Source: Muribaculaceae bacterium (GTDB taxonomy: Bacteria; Bacteroidota; Bacteroidia; Bacteroidales; Muribaculaceae). From it: 36,046 nt of DNA. The notes below the pieces were generated by a model. The model had not been told where the DNA came from and searched no databases. It saw nothing but the letters and a program-made list of their open reading frames with translations. Position numbers and translations under genes: made by a program. The stretch is from positions 1-36,046 of the forward strand of contig JAFYCU010000189.1 of the NCBI GenBank assembly GCA_017545095.1, written 5' to 3'. The stretch's first letter is position 1, and every line of letters starts with the position of its first letter. This document shows positions 18,361-26,865 of the stretch, piece after piece.

Positions 18361-19043
18361 CAACCGCAAATGTTATGGACACATTGTCTAATGTGTTAAG
18401 GTCACGAGGCACCGACAGCCCTCGCAGCACAGGCTCCTCGCCTGATGCGTCCCCCGCAGCCCAGACGCGTCAAGGGGTGTCCGTGAGGTATGCGCCTGCG
18501 CCAAACAAGCAGTGGTTTGCCTTGCGCGCCACCTATGGCCGTGAAGACCTTGCCGCCGAACGTCTTGCCTGCCACGATGTGGCGACCTATGTGGCCAAAC
18601 GCTACACCAAGACCCGAATTGGCAACCGCATCCGCCTCACACTCAAGTCACTGATACCCAATATGGTGTTTGCCTACACCACACTCGAACAAGCCAAGGA
18701 GCTGGTGCACCACACGCCCGAGCTCGACTTTGTGGAGTTCTACTACAACCGTCTTGACCGCAACGCCGATGGATTCAATCCGCCGCTGGTTATCCCTCAA
18801 CATGAGATGGAGAACTTCATGCTTGCCACGCGTGCTCACAACGAGCACGTGCTGCTGGTGTCGCCCGGTCGTTGCCACTTTCACAGCGGCGACCTGGTGC
18901 GCGTGACCGAAGGCGTGTTTTGCGGTGTGGAGGGACGTGTGGCGCGTGTGGCCGGCCAGCAGCGCGTGGTGCTCGAGGTGACCGGCATAGGACTGGTGAC
19001 AACAGCCTATGTGCCGACAGCTTTCCTCGAACCAGTGGTTTAA
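18354..19043 (+). CDS. NusG-paralogue transcription antiterminator (UpxY/LoaP-like)
   Basis: 229 residues from 18354, or 222 from the ATG at 18375. After a variable, low-complexity N-terminus (about residues 1-45) a NusG N-terminal domain begins with KQWFALRATYGRED (compare the WY-x-GRE start of NusG). The C-terminal KOW domain is clear: GDLVRVTEGVFCGVEGRVAR followed by a VVLEV strand. Such paralogues bind RNA polymerase near the start of one long operon and let it read through pauses and terminators; UpxY proteins do this for Bacteroides capsule operons. Its place at the head of a long same-strand cluster suggests it is specific to the T6SS operon. It lies 192 nt before clpV. Confidence 0.85.
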   Translation: MTTTANVMDTLSNVLRSRGTDSPRSTGSSPDASPAAQTRQGVSVRYAPAPNKQWFALRATYGREDLAAERLACHDVATYVAKRYTKTRIGNRIRLTLKSLIPNMVFAYTTLEQAKELVHHTPELDFVEFYYNRLDRNADGFNPPLVIPQHEMENFMLATRAHNEHVLLVSPGRCHFHSGDLVRVTEGVFCGVEGRVARVAGQQRVVLEVTGIGLVTTAYVPTAFLEPVV

Positions 19044-19106
19044 AGATGCGAGATGCGCATTGCATTAACATAGAGGACATAGAATCCATAGAGGCCATAA
19101 ATCACC

Positions 19107-19114
19107 TATTTTTG
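19107..19114 (+). promoter_or_regulatory. possible internal promoter before clpV
   Basis: TATTTTTG fits the -7 consensus, 120 nt before the clpV start, but no -33 TTTG is found at the right spacing. Confidence 0.3.
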
Positions 19115-19134
19115 CGTTAGCCACCAGCATCACT

Positions 19135-19232
19135 GATAACTGAAAACTGAAAACCGATAACTGAAAACCGATAACTGAAAACCGATAACTGAAAACCGAT
19201 AACTGAAAACCGATAACTGAAAACTGATAACT
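19135..19232 (+). repeat. 14-unit heptad tandem array abutting the clpV start codon
   Basis: The array alternates GATAACT with GAAAACC or GAAAACT: 14 heptads with no interruption, then GAT and the clpV ATG at 19236. The 14-nt pair GATAACTGAAAACC occurs in four perfect consecutive copies. It has no Shine-Dalgarno-like stretch. Its length could vary by slippage and change the clpV leader. Confidence 0.9.
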
Positions 19233-19235
19233 GAT

Positions 19236-21509
19236 ATGAGCAAATATCTTGACTACTTGCAGCAACTGCCTGGCGGTGTGCTGCACATTGCACAGTCGTT
19301 TGCCACCGACAACAAGTGCCCTGAGATTGAGCCGGCTCACCTGCTTCGTGCGTTGCTGCACAAGAATGCCGGACTGTACAACTTCATCGAGGACACCCTC
19401 AATGAGGACTATTACTATATGGTGGACTGGGCCGACATGCGCATCCAGCAGTGCCCTCGCTCGCCCTATGGCATGAAAGGCGTGGAGCTATCGCACGACA
19501 CGCAGAGCGTGGTGAAAGAGGCGATGAACCTGGGCGAGAAGCTCGGCATAGGCGAGCCCAGCCTGGTGTGCCTGCTGGCCTCGTTGCTCTCGCCGGGCGT
19601 GGGTTTCAGCTATGAGCAGCTCAAGACCATGCCGTTGCAACCCGAGAAAGTGCTTGCCACGCTGGGCGAGGGGGCCGCTATGCCATCGCCCGCCGCGAGC
19701 GTGAACGCAGGCGGAACAGCTTCATCGGCCTCGCTGGGCAATGTGCCACAGGGGCTGTGCACCTCACTGCTGGCCGACCCCCCCAAAGAGGCGATGATTG
19801 GCTTCGACGAGAAGATACGCGCCATCATCGAGGTGCTCGCGCGCAAAGACCGCGCCAACGTGCTCATCGTGGGCGAGACCGGTGTGGGCAAGACGAGCCT
19901 GATAGGCGAGCTCACGCGCCGCATTGCCGCCAAGCAGGTGCCCGCCTCGCTCGAAGCCCTGCAGCCTCATGAGCTGGACCTGATCATGCTCAGCCAAGGC
20001 GTGAGCTACAAAGGCGAGATTGAGGACCGCTTCAAGCAAGTGACCGAGTCGCTCACCGCTCTGAGCCAGCCGCTGCTGGTGATTGAGAACTTCCACCGCG
20101 TGGAGGACAAGCAGTCGCTGCTGGCCGGCATCCTGCCGGGCATTAAACGCCTGCTGCAACAGAACAACCTGCAGGTGCTGGTGACGGCCACCGTGGATGG
20201 CTACACCAAGGACATCGAGAAAGACAAAGAGCTGACGGCCTATTTCGAGAAAATCACCCTCGACGAGCCTGGCGAGGAGCTTGCCATCGACATCCTGAAG
20301 AGCAAATGCACCGACTATGAGGAGTTCCACCACCTGCCCATCGACGACGATGTACCCGCCGAAATCGTGCGTCTGGCCAAGCGCTATATGCCCGAGCGGC
20401 ACCTGCCGTCGTCGGCTCTTGACCTGCTCGACCGCGCGATGGCCTCGGTGAAGGTGACCAACGAACTGGCCGCTCTCGATGGTGGCGAGGGATCCCCCGT
20501 GACCGAGCGTCTGGCAAAGGACGCCGTGCGCGATGTAGTGGCCAAGATGACCGGCATTCCCATGGGCAACATCCAGAGCGAGGAGCGCGAGAAGCTCACC
20601 GGAGCCGAAGAGATTCTGCACCGCCGCGTGGTGGGACAGAACCATGCCATCAAGAGCATCCTCGACGCCATCTATGAGTCGCGTTCGGGACTGAACAAGA
20701 AAGGACAGCCTATGGGTTCGTTCTTCTTCCTCGGCCCCACGGGCACAGGCAAGACCGAGCTGGCGAAGTCGCTGGCCGAGTTCCTGTTCAACGACGAGAC
20801 GAGCATCCTGCGCTTCGACATGAGCGAATACAAGGAAGAGCACTCAGTGGCCCTGCTCTACGGCGCACCTCCGGGCTATGTGGGCTACGAAGAGGGCGGC
20901 CTGCTAGTGAACCAAATCCGTCAGCACCCCTACAGCGTGGTGCTCTTCGACGAGATTGAGAAGGCTCACCGCTCGGTGTTCGACCTGTTCCTGCAAATCC
21001 TTGACGAGGGCAAGCTGCACGACCGTCTGGGCCGTGTGGGCGACTTCAGCAATGCGCTGATTATCTTCACGAGCAACATCGGCAGCGACTACATCTTCAA
21101 GTCGTTCGAGGAGGGCAAGGTGCCCACCCACGACCAGATGCTCGAGGTGATGCAAGGCCAGTTCCGCCCCGAGTTCCTGGCACGCCTCACCGAGATTGTG
21201 CCGTTCTCGCCCATCACCACCGAGATGATCGACCGCATCTTCGACATACACATCAAGAACCTGCTCAAGACGCTCAACGAGCAGAACATCAGTCTGGTGA
21301 TCGACGACACGGCACGGCAGTATGTGACCCGCGTGGGCTTCAACGCACACTATGGCGCACGCCCCATCCTGGGCATCATCCGCAAGGAGATCCGCCGCCC
21401 GCTGTCGAAGCTCATCATCGCCGGCGACATCAACCCGGGCGACACGGTGACCATGCGCTTCGACGAGGAGCAGAACGCCATCACCTGGGACATCGACACA
21501 CCGGATTAA
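19236..21509 (+). CDS. tssH: T6SS sheath-disassembly AAA+ ATPase ClpV/TssH
   Basis: 757 residues. ClpV pulls apart the contracted TssB/TssC sheath so that it can be reused. A Clp N-domain (about 1-140) precedes two AAA+ modules. D1 has Walker A GETGVGKT (213-220). D2 has Walker A GPTGTGKT (500-507) and Walker B VVLFDEIEK (about 568-576), with SNIGSDYI after it and the ClpB/ClpV-type end GARPILGIIRKEI. The D1 Walker B position reads LLVIENFH (280-287), without the usual Asp-Glu pair, so D1 may bind but hydrolyse ATP poorly. The segment between N-domain and D1 is Ala/Ser/Pro-rich. tssB and tssC follow directly, which separates it from housekeeping ClpB. Confidence 0.93.
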   Translation: MSKYLDYLQQLPGGVLHIAQSFATDNKCPEIEPAHLLRALLHKNAGLYNFIEDTLNEDYYYMVDWADMRIQQCPRSPYGMKGVELSHDTQSVVKEAMNLGEKLGIGEPSLVCLLASLLSPGVGFSYEQLKTMPLQPEKVLATLGEGAAMPSPAASVNAGGTASSASLGNVPQGLCTSLLADPPKEAMIGFDEKIRAIIEVLARKDRANVLIVGETGVGKTSLIGELTRRIAAKQVPASLEALQPHELDLIMLSQGVSYKGEIEDRFKQVTESLTALSQPLLVIENFHRVEDKQSLLAGILPGIKRLLQQNNLQVLVTATVDGYTKDIEKDKELTAYFEKITLDEPGEELAIDILKSKCTDYEEFHHLPIDDDVPAEIVRLAKRYMPERHLPSSALDLLDRAMASVKVTNELAALDGGEGSPVTERLAKDAVRDVVAKMTGIPMGNIQSEEREKLTGAEEILHRRVVGQNHAIKSILDAIYESRSGLNKKGQPMGSFFFLGPTGTGKTELAKSLAEFLFNDETSILRFDMSEYKEEHSVALLYGAPPGYVGYEEGGLLVNQIRQHPYSVVLFDEIEKAHRSVFDLFLQILDEGKLHDRLGRVGDFSNALIIFTSNIGSDYIFKSFEEGKVPTHDQMLEVMQGQFRPEFLARLTEIVPFSPITTEMIDRIFDIHIKNLLKTLNEQNISLVIDDTARQYVTRVGFNAHYGARPILGIIRKEIRRPLSKLIIAGDINPGDTVTMRFDEEQNAITWDIDTPD

Positions 21510-21541
21510 TTGATAATTGACAATTCTTAATTATTGATTGA
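21507..21541 (+). repeat. heptad run between clpV and tssB
   Basis: Beginning inside the clpV stop codon: TAATTGA, TAATTGA, CAATTCT, TAATTAT, TGATTGA. It is five units long and AT-rich. Confidence 0.6.
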
Positions 21542-21586
21542 CCATAGATAAGACGAAATATATTAACACTATAAACACTAAAGATT

Positions 21587-22042
21587 ATGGCAAGAAAAAC
21601 AGTGATTACCAAGGTACTCGATGCTGAAGCCCAGGACGGGATTATCGAGTTTCCGCAGAACCGCACCCTGTATGTAGACCAGTTTACCGACGAGGCCCCT
21701 ACGACCGATGAGGAACGTGAGGGCTTCAAGGTCAAGAGCATGAAGGAGGTGTTTGAGCACTACCAGCCCAAAAAGGACGGCGTGGCCATGGAGACCGAGG
21801 ACGGCGGCACAGCCTACGAAGACTTCGAGTTCCGCAGCATCAAGGACTTCGACGACGAAGCGCTGATAGCCCAAAGCGGCCTGCTGAGCAGCGAGCAGGG
21901 CAAGATTGATGCCCTGAATGCCGTGATTCGTCAGCTGGAGAAGAACAAAGCCCTGCGCAACACGCTCAAGGATGCCGCCGCCCGTGGCAACCTGGCCAAC
22001 GCGCTCAAGGCCCTCCTTGCCGAACTCGAAGACGCTGAGTAA
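21587..22042 (+). CDS. tssB: T6SS contractile sheath small subunit TssB (VipA)
   Basis: 151 residues. It forms the sheath with TssC. The family pattern is seen in the C-terminal half: FRSIKDFDDEALIAQSGLL followed by the helical region VIRQLEKNKALRNTLKDAA, matching the TssB interface that pairs with TssC. The N-terminal half is more divergent from proteobacterial VipA, as is usual for the Bacteroidota subtype. It lies between clpV and tssC with short gaps of 77 and 62 nt. Confidence 0.92.
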   Translation: MARKTVITKVLDAEAQDGIIEFPQNRTLYVDQFTDEAPTTDEEREGFKVKSMKEVFEHYQPKKDGVAMETEDGGTAYEDFEFRSIKDFDDEALIAQSGLLSSEQGKIDALNAVIRQLEKNKALRNTLKDAAARGNLANALKALLAELEDAE

Positions 22043-22098
22043 CGAGTAACGAGTGAAGAGTAACTCATGACTTAAAACTGAAAACTTAAAACTAAAAA
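22036..22098 (+). repeat. nine-unit heptad-phased spacer between tssB and tssC
   Basis: Reads TGAGTAA (including the tssB stop), CGAGTAA, CGAGTGA, AGAGTAA, CTCATGA, CTTAAAA, CTGAAAA, CTTAAAA, CTAAAAA, then six bases to the tssC ATG. The whole spacer is in one 7-nt phase although its units differ. Confidence 0.8.
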
Positions 22099-22104
22099 AC
22101 AGAT

Positions 22105-23487
22105 ATGGCAGCAGAAGAAATGCAAAAACAGACCCAGAGCGAGGCTGGAGAGCTTCGCGAACGGGTAAAGATTGAGAACCCTGCGGGGTTGCTTCAGGAG
22201 AGCCTTGCCGGACTGAACAAGCAAGGCGGCTTCCAGCTGGTGAAAGGCCTGATCAAGGGCGTGGAGAACATGGATCCGCGCCGCAAGGCTCAGAAGAACA
22301 TTTTCCTGAACGAGGCCCCCTATGCCGATGCACGGCGCAAGCTGCGCAACGAGCTGGAGATGTGGGTGAAGATTCTAGAAGAAGGCGGCAGTGACCCGCA
22401 GCAGATTATCGAAAGCTGCACACGCGACCGCGCCAAGGCTGAGGAGAACATGAAAAACAACCTGTTCAACCTGCACGAGGAGGTCAAGCAGCTTGAGATT
22501 ACCTATCGCTCGCTCGACTCGTTCTTCGCCAACGCCGGACAGGGCAAGGTGGAGTGCCTCACACTGATGAACGTGAGCAAGGACGACCTTGCGGACCACG
22601 ACAGCGACGACACCAAGGCCATCCGCGACGAACTGGAGCGGTACTACGACCGCCTGAGCCTGAAGAACAACTACAGCCTGATGGTGATGCCCGGCTATCT
22701 GGGCGATGCCAGCACGCTGCGCATGTGGGGACAGAGTGCCTACCGCAACAAGGTGATCATGGTAACCGACTTCCGCGACAGCCTGAACTTTGAGATGCTC
22801 AAGGAAGAGCTTGACGACGCCAATCTGCAAAGTCAGGATGCCTACATGGCCAACGTGGTGATGACGTGCAACTACCTGCTGGGCCGCAAGCGTTCGGAGA
22901 TTGCCGACGAGGACGACGACCTGTATGTACCCGGCTCGGCAGCGCTAGCCGGCCGCATGACCAACACCGATGACATCGTGATTGCCCAGGGAGCCGCCGG
23001 CAAGAAGTATGGCACGCTCGACAACGTGAAAGGTGCCCGCATGAACCTGCGCAAGAGCGAGATTGCCGCCCTGATCGACCTGGGTGTGATTCCCATGGTG
23101 GAGGAGGAAGGCCGCACCATGGCATTCAGCAACCGCTCGCTCTACAACGGAGCCACAATGGGTCTGCAAGAGTATCCCATCGTGCGCGTGTTTGACTGGA
23201 TTGGCAAAGTGTTCCAGAACTTCTTCAACGACGAGGCCTTCACCAACTGGAACTCACAGGTCAAGGCCGAGCTCACCGAGGCCGTTCACGACTTCCTGAG
23301 CGACTACAAAGGCCCTGGCAAGCTCATCGAGAACTACAACCTGAAAGGCATCAACCAGGATCCCAAGACCAAGGACATCAACATCCAGGTGGAACTGAAA
23401 CCGTTCTTCGCAGCGAAGAACTTCCTGATCGAGCTCACCGGCCACAACGGCACCGCTGGCGCCGAGTGGGACCAGAACGTGAGCTAA
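22105..23487 (+). CDS. tssC: T6SS contractile sheath large subunit TssC (VipB)
   Basis: 460 residues, a normal size for TssC. It assembles with TssB into the contractile sheath that drives the Hcp tube outward. Recognisable family stretches include YRSLDSFFANAGQGKVECL, LMVMPGYLGDASTLRMWG and the conserved late region with FQNFFNDEAFTNW. It is the next gene after tssB, as in nearly all T6SS loci. Codon use and GC content look like those of its neighbours (35 of 60 G/C in 22261-22320). Confidence 0.95.
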   Translation: MAAEEMQKQTQSEAGELRERVKIENPAGLLQESLAGLNKQGGFQLVKGLIKGVENMDPRRKAQKNIFLNEAPYADARRKLRNELEMWVKILEEGGSDPQQIIESCTRDRAKAEENMKNNLFNLHEEVKQLEITYRSLDSFFANAGQGKVECLTLMNVSKDDLADHDSDDTKAIRDELERYYDRLSLKNNYSLMVMPGYLGDASTLRMWGQSAYRNKVIMVTDFRDSLNFEMLKEELDDANLQSQDAYMANVVMTCNYLLGRKRSEIADEDDDLYVPGSAALAGRMTNTDDIVIAQGAAGKKYGTLDNVKGARMNLRKSEIAALIDLGVIPMVEEEGRTMAFSNRSLYNGATMGLQEYPIVRVFDWIGKVFQNFFNDEAFTNWNSQVKAELTEAVHDFLSDYKGPGKLIENYNLKGINQDPKTKDINIQVELKPFFAAKNFLIELTGHNGTAGAEWDQNVS

Positions 23488-23537
23488 GCGAATCTGAAAA
23501 AAGTTGGTAAAATTAGACATAAGAAACATAAGCATTA

Positions 23538-23563
23538 GACTGCGGTTGACATAAGAACATAAG
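23538..23563 (+). repeat. 26-nt motif shared with the Ubl leader
   Basis: GACTGCGGTTGACATAAGAA and the next six bases match 30337-30362 at 23 of 26 positions. The only two copies I see are upstream of hcp and upstream of the ubiquitin-like gene. Confidence 0.6.
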
Positions 23564-23607
23564 CAAGGAAATAAGGGTTTAGTCATCAAGAGATTAGTTT
23601 AAAACAC

Positions 23608-23639
23608 TTTGATACTTGCCATTTTAAAACCCATATTTG
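23608..23639 (+). promoter_or_regulatory. possible dedicated hcp promoter
   Basis: TTTG (23608-23611), 20-nt spacer and CATATTTG (23632-23639) are one mismatch from the Bacteroidota consensus, in the unusually long 259-nt gap before the first hcp. A separate strong promoter would suit the high demand for Hcp. Confidence 0.4.
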
Positions 23640-23746
23640 AGTTTCTGTAAATCAGGTCGAATCGCATCAAGTCAATTTTACCGACCCTCAACCAACGAGA
23701 ACAAGAACCCTACAACAAGTTTCTAACCCTTTAACACAAAAACATT

Positions 23747-24151
23747 ATGGCAACAAGAACCGCAACCATCAACGCTGACGGCATTGCCGAACGCGAAGTG
23801 ATCTACGTTCGTTACGAACTCAATCAGCAAACCGACGTCGAGGGTCAGCCCACGGGCACCACACGCGGTGGCAAGATTCATGTGAAGGTGAAATCGAACG
23901 ACGACGGCAACACCGACATTCTGGAGTGGATGATCGACACCTACATGAGCAAGAGCGGCAAAATCAGCTACCCCAACCGTCAAGGAGGCGAGATGAAGAA
24001 CCTGAGCTTCAAGGAGGGGTATGTGGTGGAGTATGCCGAGACCTATGACTCGACCAACTCGCTGCTGCAGTTCGAGGAGTTCACCATCTCGGCCAAGGAG
24101 ATCCAGGTGGGCAACGCTCGTCACAACAACCGCTGGACCATCGACAACTAA
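23747..24151 (+). CDS. tssD: T6SS tube protein Hcp (TssD), copy 1
   Basis: 134 residues. Hcp hexamers stack to form the inner tube expelled by sheath contraction. The compact β-rich chain with VIYVRYELNQQTDVEGQPTG, GGKIHVKVKSNDDGN and FEEFTISAKEIQVGN matches the short Bacteroidota TssD family. It has no signal peptide, as expected for a tube subunit. It lies 259 nt after tssC, with a possible own promoter, and 94 nt before a second, divergent hcp from which a strong hairpin separates it. Confidence 0.9.
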   Translation: MATRTATINADGIAEREVIYVRYELNQQTDVEGQPTGTTRGGKIHVKVKSNDDGNTDILEWMIDTYMSKSGKISYPNRQGGEMKNLSFKEGYVVEYAETYDSTNSLLQFEEFTISAKEIQVGNARHNNRWTIDN

Positions 24152-24167
24152 AGTGTAATTAGCGTGG

Positions 24168-24223
24168 CGACCGCTTCGCTGGTGCACACGCACACCTGGC
24201 GCGAGACACCAGTGAAGCGGTTG
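24168..24223 (+). other. stable hairpin between the two hcp genes
   Basis: ACCGCTTCGCTGGTG (24170-24184) pairs with 24207-24221 over 15 bp, with one G-T pair and a 22-nt loop. No U-tract follows, so it looks more like an mRNA-stabilising or attenuating element than a full terminator. It could raise hcp copy 1 mRNA over the rest of the operon. Confidence 0.6.
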
Positions 24224-24245
24224 GTCCACCTTTAATCTCACTGCT

Positions 24246-24737
24246 ATGGCCTTACAAGGAAAGTTGAAAATCGCCGGCCGCACCTATGGTGTGGTTGAGT
24301 GCGCCTATGAGTTCAACCAGCAGGTTGACGAAACAGGCAAGCCCACGTCGCGTCCTATGGGTGGAAGAATCACGTTTGTAATACCCTCGACCAGCGACGA
24401 CGACCTGTTCTTTCACAAATGGATGTTCCACAAAACCGAGGTCTATTCGGGTGTGTTCCGCTTTGTGGTGTTCAGCAACAGCAACAAGCGCAGCTATCGC
24501 ACGGTGGCCTTTGCCAATGCCTATTGCGTGCAGTTGAAGGACTATTTCAACGACAACGACAGCAAACTCATGTACACCACCATCACCCTCAGTGCCCAAG
24601 GCATACGCGTTGGCGCGGTGGACCAGGCCATATTCTTCAACGAGTGGGACGAGAAACAGGGCTCGGACTTACACTTCGAACAATGGGCCGCAGAGAAATT
24701 CAGCAGCATGGGCAGCAACATCGGCAGCCGGCTTTAG
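24246..24737 (+). CDS. tssD: T6SS tube protein Hcp (TssD), copy 2
   Basis: 163 residues, recognisable from the shared layout with copy 1: an early CAYEFNQQVDETGKPTSRPM against RYELNQQTDVEGQPTGTTR, then GGRI, and a late YTTITLSAQGIRVG against FEEFTISAKEIQVG. It differs over most other positions and has about 29 extra residues, mostly at the C-terminus (FFNEWDEKQGSDLHFEQWAA). This suggests a specialised tube segment, perhaps at the tip next to VgrG or as an effector carrier. VgrG follows 73 nt downstream. Confidence 0.85.
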   Translation: MALQGKLKIAGRTYGVVECAYEFNQQVDETGKPTSRPMGGRITFVIPSTSDDDLFFHKWMFHKTEVYSGVFRFVVFSNSNKRSYRTVAFANAYCVQLKDYFNDNDSKLMYTTITLSAQGIRVGAVDQAIFFNEWDEKQGSDLHFEQWAAEKFSSMGSNIGSRL

Positions 24738-24810
24738 GGAAGTTTATTTGATAAGACAGAAGCTATAGAAAACGAATCATAACTCAACCATTTTACCCCC
24801 CTCTCATCCC

Positions 24811-26826
24811 GTGTCAACATCGATCAAGAACATCATGGTGGCCATCGACGGCACCTCGTCGCAGGGTTTCGACATTGAGCTTGGCGGCATCTTTTATCAC
24901 ATGGAGCAGTTCACGCTCAGCGAGCAACTGTTGCGTCCCTCATCGCTGTCGCTCACGCTTCACCGCGGCCCAGAGGAGCATCTGCAAGACGTGCAGTTCC
25001 AGGTGTGCGGCGACATCATCGGCAAAGACATCACGCTCAGGCTCGACACCGAGAACATCGAGCAGGAGTCGCTGGGTTCGGGCGGCGTGAAAACCGCCGT
25101 GGTGTCGTTCAGCGGTGTGATCACCTCGGCCTCGGGCAGCCGCTCGGGCACCGAGTTCCGCATCAATGTGGAGGCACGCAGCCACGATGCGCTGCTCGAC
25201 GACAACCCCACCTGCAAGTCGTTTGAACAGATGACGCTCGACGACATCGTTGGCGATGTGGTGAATGACTACCGTGGCGAGCTAACGAGCTGTGTGGCAT
25301 CGCGATTCACCGAGGTGATTCCCTACTGCGTGCAGTATAACGAGACCAACTACCAATTCCTGCAACGATTGGCACAACGCTACGGCGAATGGCTCTACCA
25401 CGACGGCAGCCAGCTGGTGTTTGGCAATATGGTTGAGCGTGACCAAGTCACCCTCGCCTACCCCGGACAGGACATTTCGAACTATCAGGTGGACTTGCGC
25501 ATTGAGCATGTGACGTTCCAGCACACGGCCTCGTCCTATAACGCCTTCGACAGCGAGCAGCGCGAAGGCCTTCCCGAGATGCAACGCAGCTACAACACGC
25601 TGAGCGACCAGGTGTTCGAAGCGTCGCAGCAGCGTTTTTGCAAAGCCACCCTTCAGAACCTGCACTCCGGCGGCTATGCCGACAACGACGGCCGGCAGAC
25701 CGTGCTCGACATATCCACGAAGACGCAGGCACGGGGCGAAAAGGCCGGCATGGTGACCTACAGCGGCACCACCTACAGCTCGCGGCTGCACATCGGCGTC
25801 ATTCTGGTGGTGCGCGACAACTACCTCACCGACTACGGCAACGCCTCGCACAGCGATGTGGAGCAGGACGAGATTCTCATCACCGGCGTGATGCACATGT
25901 TCGACGACCAGTGCGCCTACCGCAACTCGTTCACCGGCATTCCGAGCAAGTGCGACTGGCCACCTTATTATATTAGCGACATCTACCCCGTGTCGCCCGC
26001 CTGCCGTGCTCGCGTGACCGATACCGAAGACCCCAACGCCCTGGGGCGCGTGCGCGTGCAATTTGACTGGCAGGCTCAGCTCGACCCCGAGATGATGACA
26101 CCGTGGCTGCGTATCGCCCAGCCCTATGCCGGCGGCGGCAAGGGGTTCAGCTTCATCCCCGAAGTTGGCGAGGAGGTGATGGTGGACTTCGAGGGCGGCA
26201 ATGCCGAGCGCCCCTATGTGAGCGGGGCGCTGTACAACGGCCCGGGCAACCCCGACGGCGGCTGGCTGCCAGGCAACAACCAGGTGAAAGCCATCCGCAC
26301 GCGCAACGGACACACCATCGAGATTTGGGACAAGGGCAGCGGCGGCTACATTCGCATCTACGACAATGAAAAGGAGAACTACATACTTACTTTCTCCACC
26401 GACGAAAAACTCATCAAACTCGAATCGACCGGCAACATTGAGCTGCACGCCGACAAAAACATCATCATGCGCGCCGGCCGCGACATCAAGATGAGCGCCG
26501 ACAACGATGTGAGCATTTCGGCCAAGCACGACCTGCAACGCTCGGCCGACAACGACATCCGCGAGCACGCCGGCCACGACCGCACCGCCACCATCGACCA
26601 CAACGACTCGCTCACCGTGAGTGAGAATCAATTCGTCCAAATCGACGACAACAAGGATGAGCAGGTGAAGCACAAGCTGCAAGTCACGGCCGAGAACATC
26701 CGAGTCGAGGCGCAGCAGAAACTCATGGAATATTCCACCACCCATCATGCCAAGGCTCAGAACGACATGGCCTTGAACGCCAGTGCCAAAATCGACATCA
26801 AAGCCGCCATCGTGAAGGTGAACTGA
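24811..26826 (+). CDS. tssI: T6SS spike protein VgrG (TssI)
   Basis: 671 residues from the GTG at 24811; the ATG at 24835 is an alternative. It forms the trimeric spike on the Hcp tube. A gp27-like domain (about 1-390) is followed by a gp5-type OB-fold with the signature VRVQFDWQAQLDPEMMTPWL and EVGEEVMVDFEGGNAERPYV. A β-helical needle has repeated Asp/Asn-spaced phrases (IKMSADNDVSISAKHDLQRS). It has no C-terminal toxin extension, so effectors must be separate cargo. A PAAR-like gene follows after 39 nt. Confidence 0.95.
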   Translation: MSTSIKNIMVAIDGTSSQGFDIELGGIFYHMEQFTLSEQLLRPSSLSLTLHRGPEEHLQDVQFQVCGDIIGKDITLRLDTENIEQESLGSGGVKTAVVSFSGVITSASGSRSGTEFRINVEARSHDALLDDNPTCKSFEQMTLDDIVGDVVNDYRGELTSCVASRFTEVIPYCVQYNETNYQFLQRLAQRYGEWLYHDGSQLVFGNMVERDQVTLAYPGQDISNYQVDLRIEHVTFQHTASSYNAFDSEQREGLPEMQRSYNTLSDQVFEASQQRFCKATLQNLHSGGYADNDGRQTVLDISTKTQARGEKAGMVTYSGTTYSSRLHIGVILVVRDNYLTDYGNASHSDVEQDEILITGVMHMFDDQCAYRNSFTGIPSKCDWPPYYISDIYPVSPACRARVTDTEDPNALGRVRVQFDWQAQLDPEMMTPWLRIAQPYAGGGKGFSFIPEVGEEVMVDFEGGNAERPYVSGALYNGPGNPDGGWLPGNNQVKAIRTRNGHTIEIWDKGSGGYIRIYDNEKENYILTFSTDEKLIKLESTGNIELHADKNIIMRAGRDIKMSADNDVSISAKHDLQRSADNDIREHAGHDRTATIDHNDSLTVSENQFVQIDDNKDEQVKHKLQVTAENIRVEAQQKLMEYSTTHHAKAQNDMALNASAKIDIKAAIVKVN

Positions 26827-26865
26827 CAGTGTTATCAACCCTTATATCGACATCCCTACCCTACC

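Noticed and set aside
19135..19232. CRISPR array
   Set aside because: Units are 7 or 14 nt with no unique spacers and no cas genes nearby; it is a simple tandem repeat.
19236..21509. Housekeeping ClpB chaperone
   Set aside because: Its place directly before tssB/tssC, the short middle region and the divergent D1 favour ClpV/TssH.
25282..26838. Minus-strand open frame of 518 codons opposite VgrG
   Set aside because: It lies wholly inside the clearly coding VgrG gene on the other strand, and its translation is low-information His/Val/Leu-rich.
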